From Paenibacillus polymyxa (GTDB lineage Bacteria > Bacillota > Bacilli > Paenibacillales > Paenibacillaceae), in the NCBI RefSeq assembly GCF_015710975.1, contig NZ_CP049783.1:5528001-5592000 (forward strand): a DNA stretch of 64,000 nucleotides, given 5' to 3'. The notes under the pieces are model-generated. The model was not told the origin of the DNA, did no database searches, and was given only the letters and a program-made list of their open reading frames with translations. The position numbers and the translations under genes are program-made. This document shows positions 36,723 through 44,844 of the stretch, piece after piece. Within the stretch, counting starts at the first letter, position 1. Each line of letters begins with the position of its first letter.

Positions 36723-36737
36723 TGATAACTATTCTCA
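36723..36737. promoter_or_regulatory. Probable Fur box upstream of the nitroreductase
   Basis: TGATAACTATTCTCA matches the 7-1-7 Fur consensus TGATAATNATTATCA at 12 of the 14 specified bases. A minus-strand TATAAT lies at 36708-36713 and a weak TTGAGA overlaps the box, so bound Fur would cover the -35. Fur recognition of 7-1-7 motifs is established in Bacillus; regulation here is inferred. Confidence 0.6.
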
Positions 36738-36823
36738 ATAAAATATACCTGCAGCTTTCCTTTCTGTCAACCTGTACATATGAATTCAGTCCTGCGCTCC
36801 AACCTTCGTAAGTTCTTACTCTT

Positions 36824-37210
36824 TTAAAATGCATCTATAAAATGGTCCGTAACCACAGCCGTTTCATCAGATAATCGTACAGAAATCATATCAAAACGAA
36901 TTGGAGCATCTCCAATTCCGTTCATATGCAAGTATACTGCGGCTGTTTGACGAACCTGGGTGATTTTACGCGGAGTAACTGATTCTGCTGGTGTTCCATA
37001 TTTGGAGCTACTTCGGCTACGTACTTCAATAAACACGAGTATATGCTCCTGCCTGGCAATCAGATCTATTTCCCCGCTGCGGCATCGCCAATTGCGGTCT
37101 AGGATACGATAACCCAGGGTTTCTAAAAACAAAGCTGCAGCCTCTTCTCCCATTGCTCCTTTGGCTTTCCGTTGATCCTTACCTCTCGTCTTCATGTCAT
37201 ACCCCATCAC
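36824..37210 (-). CDS. yraN: UPF0102 protein, YraN endonuclease-like
   Basis: A 128-aa member of the YraN/UPF0102 family with a predicted restriction-endonuclease fold. The core motifs are GEEAAALFLETLGYRILDRNWR, GEIDLIAR, and VFIEVRSRSSSKYG. The family lysine-bearing E-x-K is here E-V-R. Function is not established. The start ATG at 37210 overlaps ylqH by 4 nt; an ATG at 37195 (MKTRGKDQRKAKG) is an alternative start. It ends about 150 nt before the nitroreductase. Confidence 0.88.
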   Translation of the reverse strand: MMGYDMKTRGKDQRKAKGAMGEEAAALFLETLGYRILDRNWRCRSGEIDLIARQEHILVFIEVRSRSSSKYGTPAESVTPRKITQVRQTAAVYLHMNGIGDAPIRFDMISVRLSDETAVVTDHFIDAF

Positions 37211-37506
37211 CAGTCATCTCTTGGAGCAAGCCGATCCATTTGATAAATATAGGTTAGCACCTCTGCTACCAACTGATAGAGTTCAGCTGGGATTTGCTCG
37301 TCCAAATCAAGTTTGGACAGTACTTCAACCAGCGCAGCATCCTCCTGAACAGGCACACCATGCTCTTTGGCTTTTTCTAAAATACTGTCCGCAATGCGGC
37401 CGCTTCCCTTGGCAACAACAATCGGCGCTTCGCTCTCACCGGGCGTATATTTTAGGGCGACCGCCTTCTTCATGGAAGGAGAGGGAGGGTCCAAGGGCTC
37501 TTTCAT
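37207..37506 (-). CDS. ylqH: FlhB C-terminal-domain-like protein (YlqH/FlhX family)
   Basis: A 99-aa soluble protein homologous to the cytoplasmic domain of FlhB: KKAVALKYTPGESEAPIVVAKG aligns with the region right after the NPTH site of FlhB, and AELYQLVAEVLTYIYQMD with its end. The NPTH autocleavage motif and all membrane helices are absent, so it resembles the already cleaved FlhB fragment. B. subtilis has the same pair, ylqG-ylqH, at this place. It overlaps ylqG and yraN by 4 nt each. It is a real gene, not a flhB remnant. A partial copy lies at 34108-34270. Confidence 0.88.
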   Translation of the reverse strand: MKEPLDPPSPSMKKAVALKYTPGESEAPIVVAKGSGRIADSILEKAKEHGVPVQEDAALVEVLSKLDLDEQIPAELYQLVAEVLTYIYQMDRLAPRDDW

Positions 37507-39626
37507 ATTTTAAGATCGACTCCTTTATATGGCTGAGGTACATAGCTTTGTACCTCTGAAGAGACGGAACTGCTCTGTTCAGTCCTTATGGGCATTGGCT
37601 CGGTTCGCAGTGTTAGAAGTTGGTAGCCTAGCGACTCCAGCGCGGTGCGAATGGACTCACGTCCACTGGTTAACAGCGAAGCCGCCCATTCCTGATCATT
37701 ATGAAGCTTGAGGCTTACTATCCGATCTACAACCTGTACATCCACTAACGTCGGACCAAGCCCTTTCATGTCCAAATCAAACCAAAGTCGACAGTTGGAG
37801 GCATCCAGTTCTCCGCGTTTGCCGCGGCGGGACTGAATCTGGATTGTAGCTGTTTCACGACCGTCCGGCCCAATAAACGGTATAAACATATGCACTTGTG
37901 CAAAAGGTGCCGTTCGGTCTGTATTGAGCAGCAGCTGCTGGCCTGTCAGGTGCTGTACAACCTGCTGTGCCGCCTCTTTCAAAGCAGGCGGCAGGTCGTC
38001 ACTGCTCATTAGCTGGAGTAGTGCCCCTTTTACGGTGTCTGCGGCCGCTGACACGGAGTCGTCTGCCGTAGCCGCTAATCCCGGCAGCGTCTGCGGCACT
38101 CCCTCGGGCGGCTCTGTACGTGCCGCCGTCCCTTGCGCGAGCTGTGCAGTCGAGCGGTGTACCTGCTGCTCGTGCTCAGCACCGAGTAGCTTCAGCACGC
38201 GGCCTACCCACGGATCCTCCATAGGGCTGATCTTCGTGCTCGTCGCCGTAGGCTGTGAAGCGGCAGCATCTGCCGTACGCGAAGCGCCAGCCGCTGGCTG
38301 CGCTACCTCTCCCTTGGACTGATCTGGCGCAGCCGTGCTCAGTTCGGGTGGCACTGCTGCACGCAGCTCTTGCAGAAGGAGACGCAGCCGCTGGATCGGA
38401 GCCTCTAGCGTAGCAGCGTTGCCCTCCGCGGAGGGCGGCGCAGAGCCAGCTGCTGACTGTGCAGAAGGACGGTCTGCCATGACTACGTTTAAGGCAGACT
38501 TCGCCCCCGCAGGCTCTGCCGTGGCCGGAGATGGAGCACCATCGGCATCCTTAAACTGCATACCTGCCGCAGTAGCTTGCTGTGGTTGCTCCACTTTAGT
38601 ACGGGAGCCGTTTAATGCGTCAGCAGCATCCGATTCAGGCGCATTTGCACCAGCGTCCAATACCACTGTCGCTCCTCGTCCGTTAACTGCTTCCGGCTCT
38701 TTTGAGGCAGTCCCGTTGGCTGCATATGCAGTAGATCCCGCCGGAGTATCCGAATCGGTAGCCAAAACACTCGCTTCGCTCACTGTAGCAGCAAGATTGG
38801 CTGCCTGAGTCCCTTTTAACAATTCCTTGCCACCTGTGGCTTGTTGTCCCGTTTCTGCCTGTTTTGCAGCGGCAGAGCCAGAGGGCTCCTTGGACAATGT
38901 AAGAGTTTGGCCTTCCTGTCCATCTGCAATCATCACAGAAGAAGTGCCTGTTGGACTAGCTGATGTTCGGTCAGCGCTTTTTATTGTTGCTTCCCCAACT
39001 GAACGGTCAGTGGGCGTTCCCTGCCCTTGCTGCTTTAACACCGCTTCAAGTTCTTGCTCCAACGATGACAACAGATCATTTAAAGGAGGCCCAAACATCG
39101 TTTGGCGCAATCCATTTATGCTTTCGGCTGTTAATGGGAGTCCCCGCTGAAAGGCAACTGCCGCTGCCTGTACAAATGTGCCCAATTGCACATTTCCGCT
39201 TTGCTTCGACAAGGCTTCTTGTAAAGAAGCCGCATTTTCAGATGTCAACGGCACACCATTCTTTTGCATTGCCTGTATAAGCTCTCTGTTCTGAGCTGTA
39301 TCCGGCAGTCCCACCGATTCCAATACATCTGTCAGCGCTACGGTTTGCTGTGGCATATTGGCAGCATCATTCAGAGGCTTAAGCACAGTCATTCCACTGG
39401 AAGAAGCCGGCTGTACCTGAAACGTTGCAGTCTGTCCAGGTTGAAGAGGGGTCTCCAGCTTTGCCCTAACCTGAGAACCCTGTATTTGCAACACTGCCTC
39501 GTCGCCGTCCTCAGACACCTTTAATACGACTCCTCTTACGACCTGGCCTGGCTGCATATCAAGTTTTTTCGCCTCTCCCGCCTTCACATCTCCAAGTAAT
39601 CCACGGAATACAGATCCGATGTTCAT
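37503..39626 (-). CDS. ylqG: FliK-like protein of unknown role (YlqG family)
   Basis: A 707-aa protein. The N-terminal ~100 residues include an OB-like segment (GQVVRGVVLKVSEDGDEAVLQIQG). The middle (about 220-520) is Ala/Thr/Ser/Gln/Glu-rich, low complexity and higher in GC than its neighbours. The C-terminal ~130 residues (HMFIPFIGPDGRETATIQIQ; CRLWFDLDMKGLGPTLVDVQ) resemble the FliK hook-length domain. With ylqH next to it, this mirrors the fliK/flhB pair of the flagellar switch. Its function is not known. ATG with ATGA overlap to ylqH. Confidence 0.82.
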   Translation of the reverse strand: MNIGSVFRGLLGDVKAGEAKKLDMQPGQVVRGVVLKVSEDGDEAVLQIQGSQVRAKLETPLQPGQTATFQVQPASSSGMTVLKPLNDAANMPQQTVALTDVLESVGLPDTAQNRELIQAMQKNGVPLTSENAASLQEALSKQSGNVQLGTFVQAAAVAFQRGLPLTAESINGLRQTMFGPPLNDLLSSLEQELEAVLKQQGQGTPTDRSVGEATIKSADRTSASPTGTSSVMIADGQEGQTLTLSKEPSGSAAAKQAETGQQATGGKELLKGTQAANLAATVSEASVLATDSDTPAGSTAYAANGTASKEPEAVNGRGATVVLDAGANAPESDAADALNGSRTKVEQPQQATAAGMQFKDADGAPSPATAEPAGAKSALNVVMADRPSAQSAAGSAPPSAEGNAATLEAPIQRLRLLLQELRAAVPPELSTAAPDQSKGEVAQPAAGASRTADAAASQPTATSTKISPMEDPWVGRVLKLLGAEHEQQVHRSTAQLAQGTAARTEPPEGVPQTLPGLAATADDSVSAAADTVKGALLQLMSSDDLPPALKEAAQQVVQHLTGQQLLLNTDRTAPFAQVHMFIPFIGPDGRETATIQIQSRRGKRGELDASNCRLWFDLDMKGLGPTLVDVQVVDRIVSLKLHNDQEWAASLLTSGRESIRTALESLGYQLLTLRTEPMPIRTEQSSSVSSEVQSYVPQPYKGVDLKI

Positions 39627-39716
39627 ATCGCCCCTCCCCTCGCTCTTCCCCTATCAAAAGGGCCTGTAATATTAGATATATTTTATATCGGTATTGTCCT
39701 GATTCATAATAAGTAC

Positions 39717-40403
39717 CTACAGATCAAACAACGTCGGTTGCTCGGTTAACAAATTGCCCAGAAAGCTGCGTCTATGCATTTCTGTAGGCCCTAGCGCCAA
39801 AATTTGTTCTCTATGCAACTTGGTAGCATAACCTTTATGTATACCAATCCCATATTCCGGATATTTCGCATCCCATTCACCTTTGCATAGCCGATCACGG
39901 GTCACCTTGGCAATGATAGAAGCTGCTGCAATAGACTGACTGTTCGCATCCCCCTTAATGATGGATAGCTGAGGAATAGGCACATCTACCTTTTCTGCAT
40001 CCACAAGTAAATAATCGGGAGACACATGCAAAGCCTCAATAGCCTTTTTCATAGCTAAACGAGCCGCTTGTTTAATATTGATATCATCAATCATCCGCGC
40101 GTCTACATGACCAATTCCTACTGCGATTGCCTTCTCCATAATCAGTTCGTAGTAGGCTTCTCTTTTCTTGTCCGTCAATTTTTTGGAATCGTCTACACCC
40201 TCCAATAACTCACCTACTGGCAGAATAACTGCTGCCGCCACAACATCTCCAAACAGACATCCACGCCCCACCTCGTCAATACCTGCAATCCGCTCACAAG
40301 ATTGCTCCCAGCATTTTTTTTCATAGTGTAGCATGTCCTTTACTGCATTCTCTTTAGCTTCCACATTCAATACCTGCCCATCTTTACGTAGTTTAAGCTT
40401 CAC
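39717..40403 (-). CDS. rnhB: Ribonuclease HII
   Basis: RNase HII (228 aa) cleaves RNA in RNA-DNA hybrids and starts removal of misincorporated ribonucleotides. Metal ligands D43 and E44 lie in RIAGIDEVGRGCLFGD; DYLLVDAEKV and the downstream SIIAKVTRDRLCKGE are present. The motif after GRG reads CLFGDVV, where most family members have PLxGPVV, an oddity that keeps the acidic residues. The GTG start at 40403 has no clear ribosome binding site; an ATG at 40334 (about 205 aa) is possible. Confidence 0.93.
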   Translation of the reverse strand: MKLKLRKDGQVLNVEAKENAVKDMLHYEKKCWEQSCERIAGIDEVGRGCLFGDVVAAAVILPVGELLEGVDDSKKLTDKKREAYYELIMEKAIAVGIGHVDARMIDDINIKQAARLAMKKAIEALHVSPDYLLVDAEKVDVPIPQLSIIKGDANSQSIAAASIIAKVTRDRLCKGEWDAKYPEYGIGIHKGYATKLHREQILALGPTEMHRRSFLGNLLTEQPTLFDL

Positions 40404-40485
40404 TCATGCCGTAGCTCTAGCGATTGAATTCAGCTTACCACAGACCTCTACCGTTCAAAACCCTTTTCTATCTACCTTTACATAC

Positions 40486-40526
40486 CAAAAAACCTTCCTC
40501 CTCTCCGGAGAGATGAGGAAGGTTCT
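40486..40526 (-). terminator. Terminator after rbgA
   Basis: On the minus strand AACCTTCCTC pairs with GAGGAAGGTT, with a CTCCGGAG inner stem, followed by TTTTTT. It separates rbgA from rnhB. No convincing promoter for rnhB was found in the 80 nt after it. Confidence 0.88.
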
Positions 40527-40572
40527 TCCTTGCCACAAAATGCAATCTTCTGTATCGGGTGTACTAGGATTA

Positions 40573-41442
40573 TCAGTATGGTGCTTCTAAACTGAATCGT
40601 CCCAGCTTGCCTGCACGCAGCTCACGCAAAATAATTTTTGACGCCTTTTCGAGATCTACACGCCCGCCACTCACAATACAGCCACGTTTACGTCCGATAG
40701 CCTCCATAACGCTCACAACATCATCTGGATTTTCTGTATCCTCAGGACGTTCGGTAAGCTCAAAACGCTCTGCCATGGTATCCCAATAATATTGGACAAA
40801 ATATTTTGTCGCGAAAAAGGCAATGTCCTCTACATTTAGAATTTCTTCCTTGATCGCGCCTGTAACTGCCAGACGATAGCCGACGTTCTGATCCTCAAAT
40901 TTAGGCCACAAAATACCTGGTGTATCCAGCAACTCAATTTCTCCGGTTTTGATCCACTGTTGTGCCTTCGTTACTCCTGGGCGATCGCCTGTAGCTGCAA
41001 TATTACGTCCTGCCATTCGGTTGATCAATGTCGATTTGCCGACATTTGGAATTCCGACAATCAAAGCACGTATAGGACGCGGATTCATTCCCTTCGAAAT
41101 CTGCCGGTCTATTTTTTCCTTAAGCAACAGCTTCGCCTGAACCGGAATTTCTTTGAGTCCCGTCCCTGTCGAGGCATCCACAGGAAAGGCTACATGCCCC
41201 TGCTCCTTAAAGTAGGCAATCCATTGCTGTGATACTACAGGGTCCGCCAAATCTGCCTTGTTCAAAATAATCATTCGCGGCTTGCCTTGCAAAATATCAT
41301 CAATCATCGGATTTCGGCTGGAAAGCGGCAACCGAGCATCAATCAGCTCAATAACCAAATCAATCAGCTTTAATTTTGCTTCAATTTGGCGGCGCGCTCT
41401 GGTCATGTGACCAGGAAACCATTGAATCGTCACCGTCATCAC
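40573..41442 (-). CDS. rbgA: Ribosome biogenesis GTPase RbgA (YlqF)
   Basis: RbgA (289 aa) is a circularly permuted GTPase needed for late 50S assembly. The motif order is permuted: G4 NKAD at residues 61-64, then G1 GIPNVGKST at 130-138, then G3 DTPG at 173-176. [15 protein letters not shown] at the N-terminus is typical. It shares the transcription block with lepB and rplS, although a terminator separates rplS from lepB. Confidence 0.96.
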   Translation of the reverse strand: MMTVTIQWFPGHMTRARRQIEAKLKLIDLVIELIDARLPLSSRNPMIDDILQGKPRMIILNKADLADPVVSQQWIAYFKEQGHVAFPVDASTGTGLKEIPVQAKLLLKEKIDRQISKGMNPRPIRALIVGIPNVGKSTLINRMAGRNIAATGDRPGVTKAQQWIKTGEIELLDTPGILWPKFEDQNVGYRLAVTGAIKEEILNVEDIAFFATKYFVQYYWDTMAERFELTERPEDTENPDDVVSVMEAIGRKRGCIVSGGRVDLEKASKIILRELRAGKLGRFSLEAPY

Positions 41443-41520
41443 CCCATTGAGCGTAACCCCTACATTTACCCTTAGGCTCCTAGTTAGGGTTACGGCAGCT
41501 ATGCTGCTTATTAGTTATTT

Positions 41521-42147
41521 CTAGTGGTTAATCCACTGCATATCTTTCACCGGCCAAAAAATGACATCAGCCCGGCCAACGACTTCCTTCAAATCAATGT
41601 ATCCAATCATCCGGCTATCTGTACTATTGGAACGGTTATCGCCCATAACAAAAATATGCCCTTCTGGCACTTTTCCATCCTTAAATTTCTCATTTGGAAA
41701 ATTGGTAAACTTGTTGTAAAGCTCGCCATTTTGATGTGCTTCTTCCAAAGAAGTCTTGAGATAAGGTTCTTGAATCGGCTTACCATTTACTGTAATCGTG
41801 TCACCTTCTACTTTGACCGTATCACCCGCAACGGCGATGACGCGCTTGATGAAGTCTCTCTTTTCTTCCGGGACATGGAACACAATTACTTCACCCGGTT
41901 TAGGAGCACGAAAATCATACAAAATCTCATTTACAATGACGCGTTCTCCGGTATGAAAGTTAGGCTGCATCGACGGGCCATCCACAATAAAAGGCTTAAA
42001 GAGAAGCCAGCGGATTAAAAAGACAAGCACTAACGCAATAATGATGGCCTTGAGCCACTCAAAAATCTCATTTTTTGGTTTACGCTTGGGCGTACCATCC
42101 TGATCAGTTGGCTGCTGTACAGCTCCTTGTCCTACTTCTTGTTCCAT
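41521..42147 (-). CDS. lepB: Signal peptidase I
   Basis: A 208-aa type I signal peptidase (Sip type) that removes Sec and Tat signal peptides at the outer membrane face. One membrane helix spans ~31-50. The catalytic serine is S59 in VDGPSMQPN and the general-base lysine is K101 in RDFIKRVIAVAGD. The C-terminal GDNRSNSTDSR box is complete. An N-terminal hydrophilic extension rich in Gln and Lys precedes the helix. Confidence 0.96.
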   Translation of the reverse strand: MEQEVGQGAVQQPTDQDGTPKRKPKNEIFEWLKAIIIALVLVFLIRWLLFKPFIVDGPSMQPNFHTGERVIVNEILYDFRAPKPGEVIVFHVPEEKRDFIKRVIAVAGDTVKVEGDTITVNGKPIQEPYLKTSLEEAHQNGELYNKFTNFPNEKFKDGKVPEGHIFVMGDNRSNSTDSRMIGYIDLKEVVGRADVIFWPVKDMQWINH

Positions 42148-42199
42148 AGCTCACTGTCCTCTCTTTACGGTCAATAATCCACAGTTCCCTATGTACGTA

Positions 42200-42238
42200 G
42201 AAAAAACGAAAGGAGCTTGTAACCAAGCCCCTTTCGTT
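42200..42238 (-). terminator. Terminator after rplS
   Basis: On the minus strand AACGAAAGGGGCTTG pairs with CAAGCTCCTTTCGTT (one mismatch) and is followed by TTTTTT. It lies 11 nt after the rplS stop. Confidence 0.9.
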
Positions 42239-42248
42239 ATTCGTTGTA

Positions 42249-42593
42249 TTAACGACGAATTTCTTTAATTCTCGCTGCTTTACCGCGCAGTTCACGAAGA
42301 TAATAAAGCTTCGCACGACGCACTTTACCACGGCGAGCCACTTCGATTTTATCGATTTTTGGGGAATGAAGCGGGAAAGTTCTTTCCACACCTACACCGT
42401 AAGAAATTTTACGAACTGTAAAAGTCTCACTGATTCCACCACCACGGCGTTTAATTACTACACCTTCAAACAACTGGATACGCTCACGAGTTCCCTCGAT
42501 AACTTTCACGTGCACTTTCAAAGTGTCACCAGGACGAAAGTTAGGCAAATCTTTACGCAGTTGTTCTTCAGTAATCGCTTGGACGATATTCAT
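42249..42593 (-). CDS. rplS: 50S ribosomal protein L19
   Basis: L19 (114 aa) sits at the 30S-50S interface. It is recognised by the N-terminal [20 protein letters not shown], the [20 protein letters not shown] block, and the basic C-terminus ([20 protein letters not shown]). ATG preceded by GGAGGGAG. A strong promoter and an untranslated leader of about 95 nt lie upstream. Confidence 0.98.
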   Translation of the reverse strand: MNIVQAITEEQLRKDLPNFRPGDTLKVHVKVIEGTRERIQLFEGVVIKRRGGGISETFTVRKISYGVGVERTFPLHSPKIDKIEVARRGKVRRAKLYYLRELRGKAARIKEIRR

Positions 42594-42690
42594 CTATGAC
42601 TCCCTCCTTCCGTACAGGTGTTCATGTTTCTTCTGGAAACTCTTCCGTTTCCTTCATCATCCACAGAGGACCACCGTATTACACACAACA
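42594..42690 (-). ncRNA. Putative L19 mRNA leader
   Basis: The ~95-nt untranslated stretch between the predicted rplS transcription start and the ATG could fold (for example GGAAAC...GTTTCC on the minus strand around 42635-42655). Firmicutes commonly carry an L19-binding leader here. I infer this from position and folding only. Confidence 0.45.
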
Positions 42691-42695
42691 GATGT

Positions 42696-42724
42696 ATTGT
42701 ATCATGGAGGTTACCGCATTGCAA
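42696..42724 (-). promoter_or_regulatory. Promoter of rplS
   Basis: On the minus strand TTGCAA (42719-42724) and TACAAT (42696-42701) are exactly 17 nt apart, a near-consensus sigma-A promoter. Confidence 0.75.
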
Positions 42725-42820
42725 CAACAAAAAGGGATTTGACCAAACATTATTTAATTGACTTCATTATAAAACAGGTCACCGCCTGCTTTCAAATCCA
42801 CTCATGTTAATAGTGCTTTA

Positions 42821-43636
42821 TCACTTGCCCCCCGAACGGTCCGATTGGTGCTGCTCCTCAATCCACGCGCGCTCCTTGCTTGTCAGTTCAGCCTGTTCCA
42901 GCAAGTCCGGTCGACGTTCCATCGTCCGACGTAACGCCTCTTGTCGTCTCCAAGAGTCAATATTGACATGATGCCCTGATAAGAGTACATCTGGCACTTT
43001 CCAGCCCCGAAACTCAGCAGGCCGAGTATAATGGGGGTATTCCAACAGCCCTGTACTAAACGAATCTGTTACAGCACTCGTTTCATTACCTAGCACTCCT
43101 GGTAACAACCGTGTCACACTATCGATGACGACCATGGCTGGCAACTCGCCACCAGTCAATACATAATCTCCGATCGAAAGCTCATCCGTCACCAAATGCT
43201 CTCGAATACGCTCATCATAACCCTCATAATGTCCACATATAAAAATAAGATGCTCCTCTTTGGCCAGCTCTTCCGCTTTTTTTTGCGTAAAAGTCTCTCC
43301 TTGTGGACACATCAAAATAATACGCGGAGTTTTTATGTCTGCGTTACGTTCGGCATCTTCATGTAGAATACCTTCAACGGCAGTTTCAAATGCTGGTTGC
43401 TCTGATTTATCCAACAGCGCCTCCACGGCAGCAAAAATAGGGTCAGGCTTCAAAACCATGCCGCCCCCACCACCATAGGGCGTATCATCCACTTGCCCAT
43501 GCTTGTTACCAGCATACTGGCGAAAATTAACCGCTTGCAGTGATACAATCCCCTTATCCCTTGCTTTTCCCAGAATGCTTGCATTAAAAACTCCATCAAA
43601 CATCTCTGGAAACAGGGTCAGTACATCCATCCGCAT
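42821..43636 (-). CDS. trmD: tRNA (guanine-37-N1)-methyltransferase TrmD
   Basis: TrmD (271 aa) makes m1G37 in tRNA, preventing +1 frameshifts. The SPOUT trefoil-knot region contains [34 protein letters not shown] and [15 protein letters not shown]. The C-terminal tail is longer and more charged than the E. coli form. It overlaps the rimM stop by 1 nt (TAATG). Confidence 0.97.
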   Translation of the reverse strand: MRMDVLTLFPEMFDGVFNASILGKARDKGIVSLQAVNFRQYAGNKHGQVDDTPYGGGGGMVLKPDPIFAAVEALLDKSEQPAFETAVEGILHEDAERNADIKTPRIILMCPQGETFTQKKAEELAKEEHLIFICGHYEGYDERIREHLVTDELSIGDYVLTGGELPAMVVIDSVTRLLPGVLGNETSAVTDSFSTGLLEYPHYTRPAEFRGWKVPDVLLSGHHVNIDSWRRQEALRRTMERRPDLLEQAELTSKERAWIEEQHQSDRSGGK

Positions 43637-44151
43637 TACAGCAGACCTTCCATTAACCGTACTGTAACCCGTTTTTCACGCACGTTTACATCCAAAATAA
43701 CATCCTCTATATACGGCAATAGCAGTTCCTTACCTTTAGGCATTTGGACTACCCATACATCATTGGCTCCCGGTGTCAAAATTTCTTTTATCACACCGAG
43801 CTCAGCTCCGTCTTCCGTTACTACTTCCATACCAACTACTTCATGAAAATAGAACTCGTTTTCTTCCAATTCCCCTAGCCGCTCAGCAGAGACCTTTAAC
43901 AAAGTACCTTTATATTTTTCAACATCATTGATGTTGTGATATTCCTTAAATTTCACGATAACCATATTTTTTTGAAAACGCGCTGTTTCTACAGTTACGG
44001 GAATCGGTGCTTTGTCATCTGCTGGAAAGATCATTAGCTCGCTGCCTTTGGCAAAACGATCCTCAAGAAAATCAGTTGTCGTTAATATTTTTAGCTCACC
44101 GCGAATTCCATGTGTATTCACAATTTTCCCGACATTAAACATTTGCTGCAT
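43636..44151 (-). CDS. rimM: Ribosome maturation factor RimM
   Basis: RimM (171 aa) helps mature the 30S head with S19. The N-terminal part starts [18 protein letters not shown], and a C-terminal PRC-barrel holds [15 protein letters not shown] and [13 protein letters not shown]. It is 97 nt after khpA, separated by a hairpin, and coupled to trmD by TAATG. Confidence 0.96.
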   Translation of the reverse strand: MQQMFNVGKIVNTHGIRGELKILTTTDFLEDRFAKGSELMIFPADDKAPIPVTVETARFQKNMVIVKFKEYHNINDVEKYKGTLLKVSAERLGELEENEFYFHEVVGMEVVTEDGAELGVIKEILTPGANDVWVVQMPKGKELLLPYIEDVILDVNVREKRVTVRLMEGLL

Positions 44152-44200
44152 CGTGTTCCTCCTGCATGTGATCGGTTCCGCTCCATATCATCTTCATCAT

Positions 44201-44243
44201 GTACGAAAAAGGGTTAGGACATACATCCTAACCCACTTTCGTA
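44201..44243 (-). terminator. Hairpin between khpA and rimM
   Basis: On the minus strand GGGTTAGGA pairs with TCCTAACCC around a 6-nt loop and is followed by TTTTT. The stem extends through TACGAAA/TTTCGTA with mismatches. It probably reduces read-through from rpsP-khpA into rimM-trmD. Confidence 0.65.
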
Positions 44244-44248
44244 TATCT

Positions 44249-44479
44249 TTAAGATATGATGTCTACGGTAACCCGTTTATCCATCTTAACGGCTGCTGAT
44301 GCAACCACAGTGCGAAGCGCCTTGGCGATACGTCCCTGCTTGCCAATGATCTTGCCCACATCCTCAGGATGTACACTAAGCTCATACACTACAAGTCGAT
44401 CCTTCTCCAAGGTCTTCACGGTCACATCATCCGGATGATCGACTAAAGCCTTAGCAATGATTATCACTAATTCTTCCAT
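44249..44479 (-). CDS. khpA: KH-domain RNA-binding protein (KhpA/YlqC)
   Basis: A 76-aa single KH-domain protein. The RNA-binding loop GKQGRIAKALRTVV (GxxG type) is at about residues 42-55. KhpA homologues bind many RNAs and affect cell elongation in other Gram-positives. It follows rpsP by 23 nt, the usual arrangement. Confidence 0.94.
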   Translation of the reverse strand: MEELVIIIAKALVDHPDDVTVKTLEKDRLVVYELSVHPEDVGKIIGKQGRIAKALRTVVASAAVKMDKRVTVDIIS

Positions 44480-44502
44480 GGTTGACCCTCCGTATCAGCA
44501 CC

Positions 44503-44775
44503 TTATTTCTGTGTTTTAAGCTCATGAAACTTTTTCAACACGCCCGCTTTGCTAAGCAAGTTGCGAACAGTGTCGGATGCTTGTGCACCATCTTGCAACC
44601 ATTTCAGCGCTTTATCTTCATCAATTTTTACAACCGCTGGTACTGTAATAGGGTTGTAGTAACCGATTTCTTCGATAAAACGACCGTCACGCGGGGAACG
44701 AGAATCAGATACCACGACGCGATAGAAAGGAGCTTTATGTGCACCCATACGTTTCAGACGAATACGAACTGCCAC
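44503..44775 (-). CDS. rpsP: 30S ribosomal protein S16
   Basis: S16 (90 aa). [20 protein letters not shown] at the N-terminus, then [19 protein letters not shown], are diagnostic. The ATG is preceded by GGAGGTG. It lies 69 nt after ffh. Confidence 0.98.
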   Translation of the reverse strand: MAVRIRLKRMGAHKAPFYRVVVSDSRSPRDGRFIEEIGYYNPITVPAVVKIDEDKALKWLQDGAQASDTVRNLLSKAGVLKKFHELKTQK

Positions 44776-44844
44776 GAAAATTCACCTCCTTCAAAAAGTA
44801 GACTGTATATTGCTATCCCATAAATCCAAAGGCCTATCGACCTT

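Noticed and set aside
37207..37506. ylqH as a degraded flhB pseudogene
   Set aside because: It has an intact frame, is coupled on both sides by 4-nt overlaps, and the same short gene exists next to ylqG in B. subtilis.
38335..38808. Plus-strand open frames opposite ylqG
   Set aside because: Low-complexity, GC-rich antisense shadows of the Ala/Thr/Ser-rich ylqG middle; no start signals.
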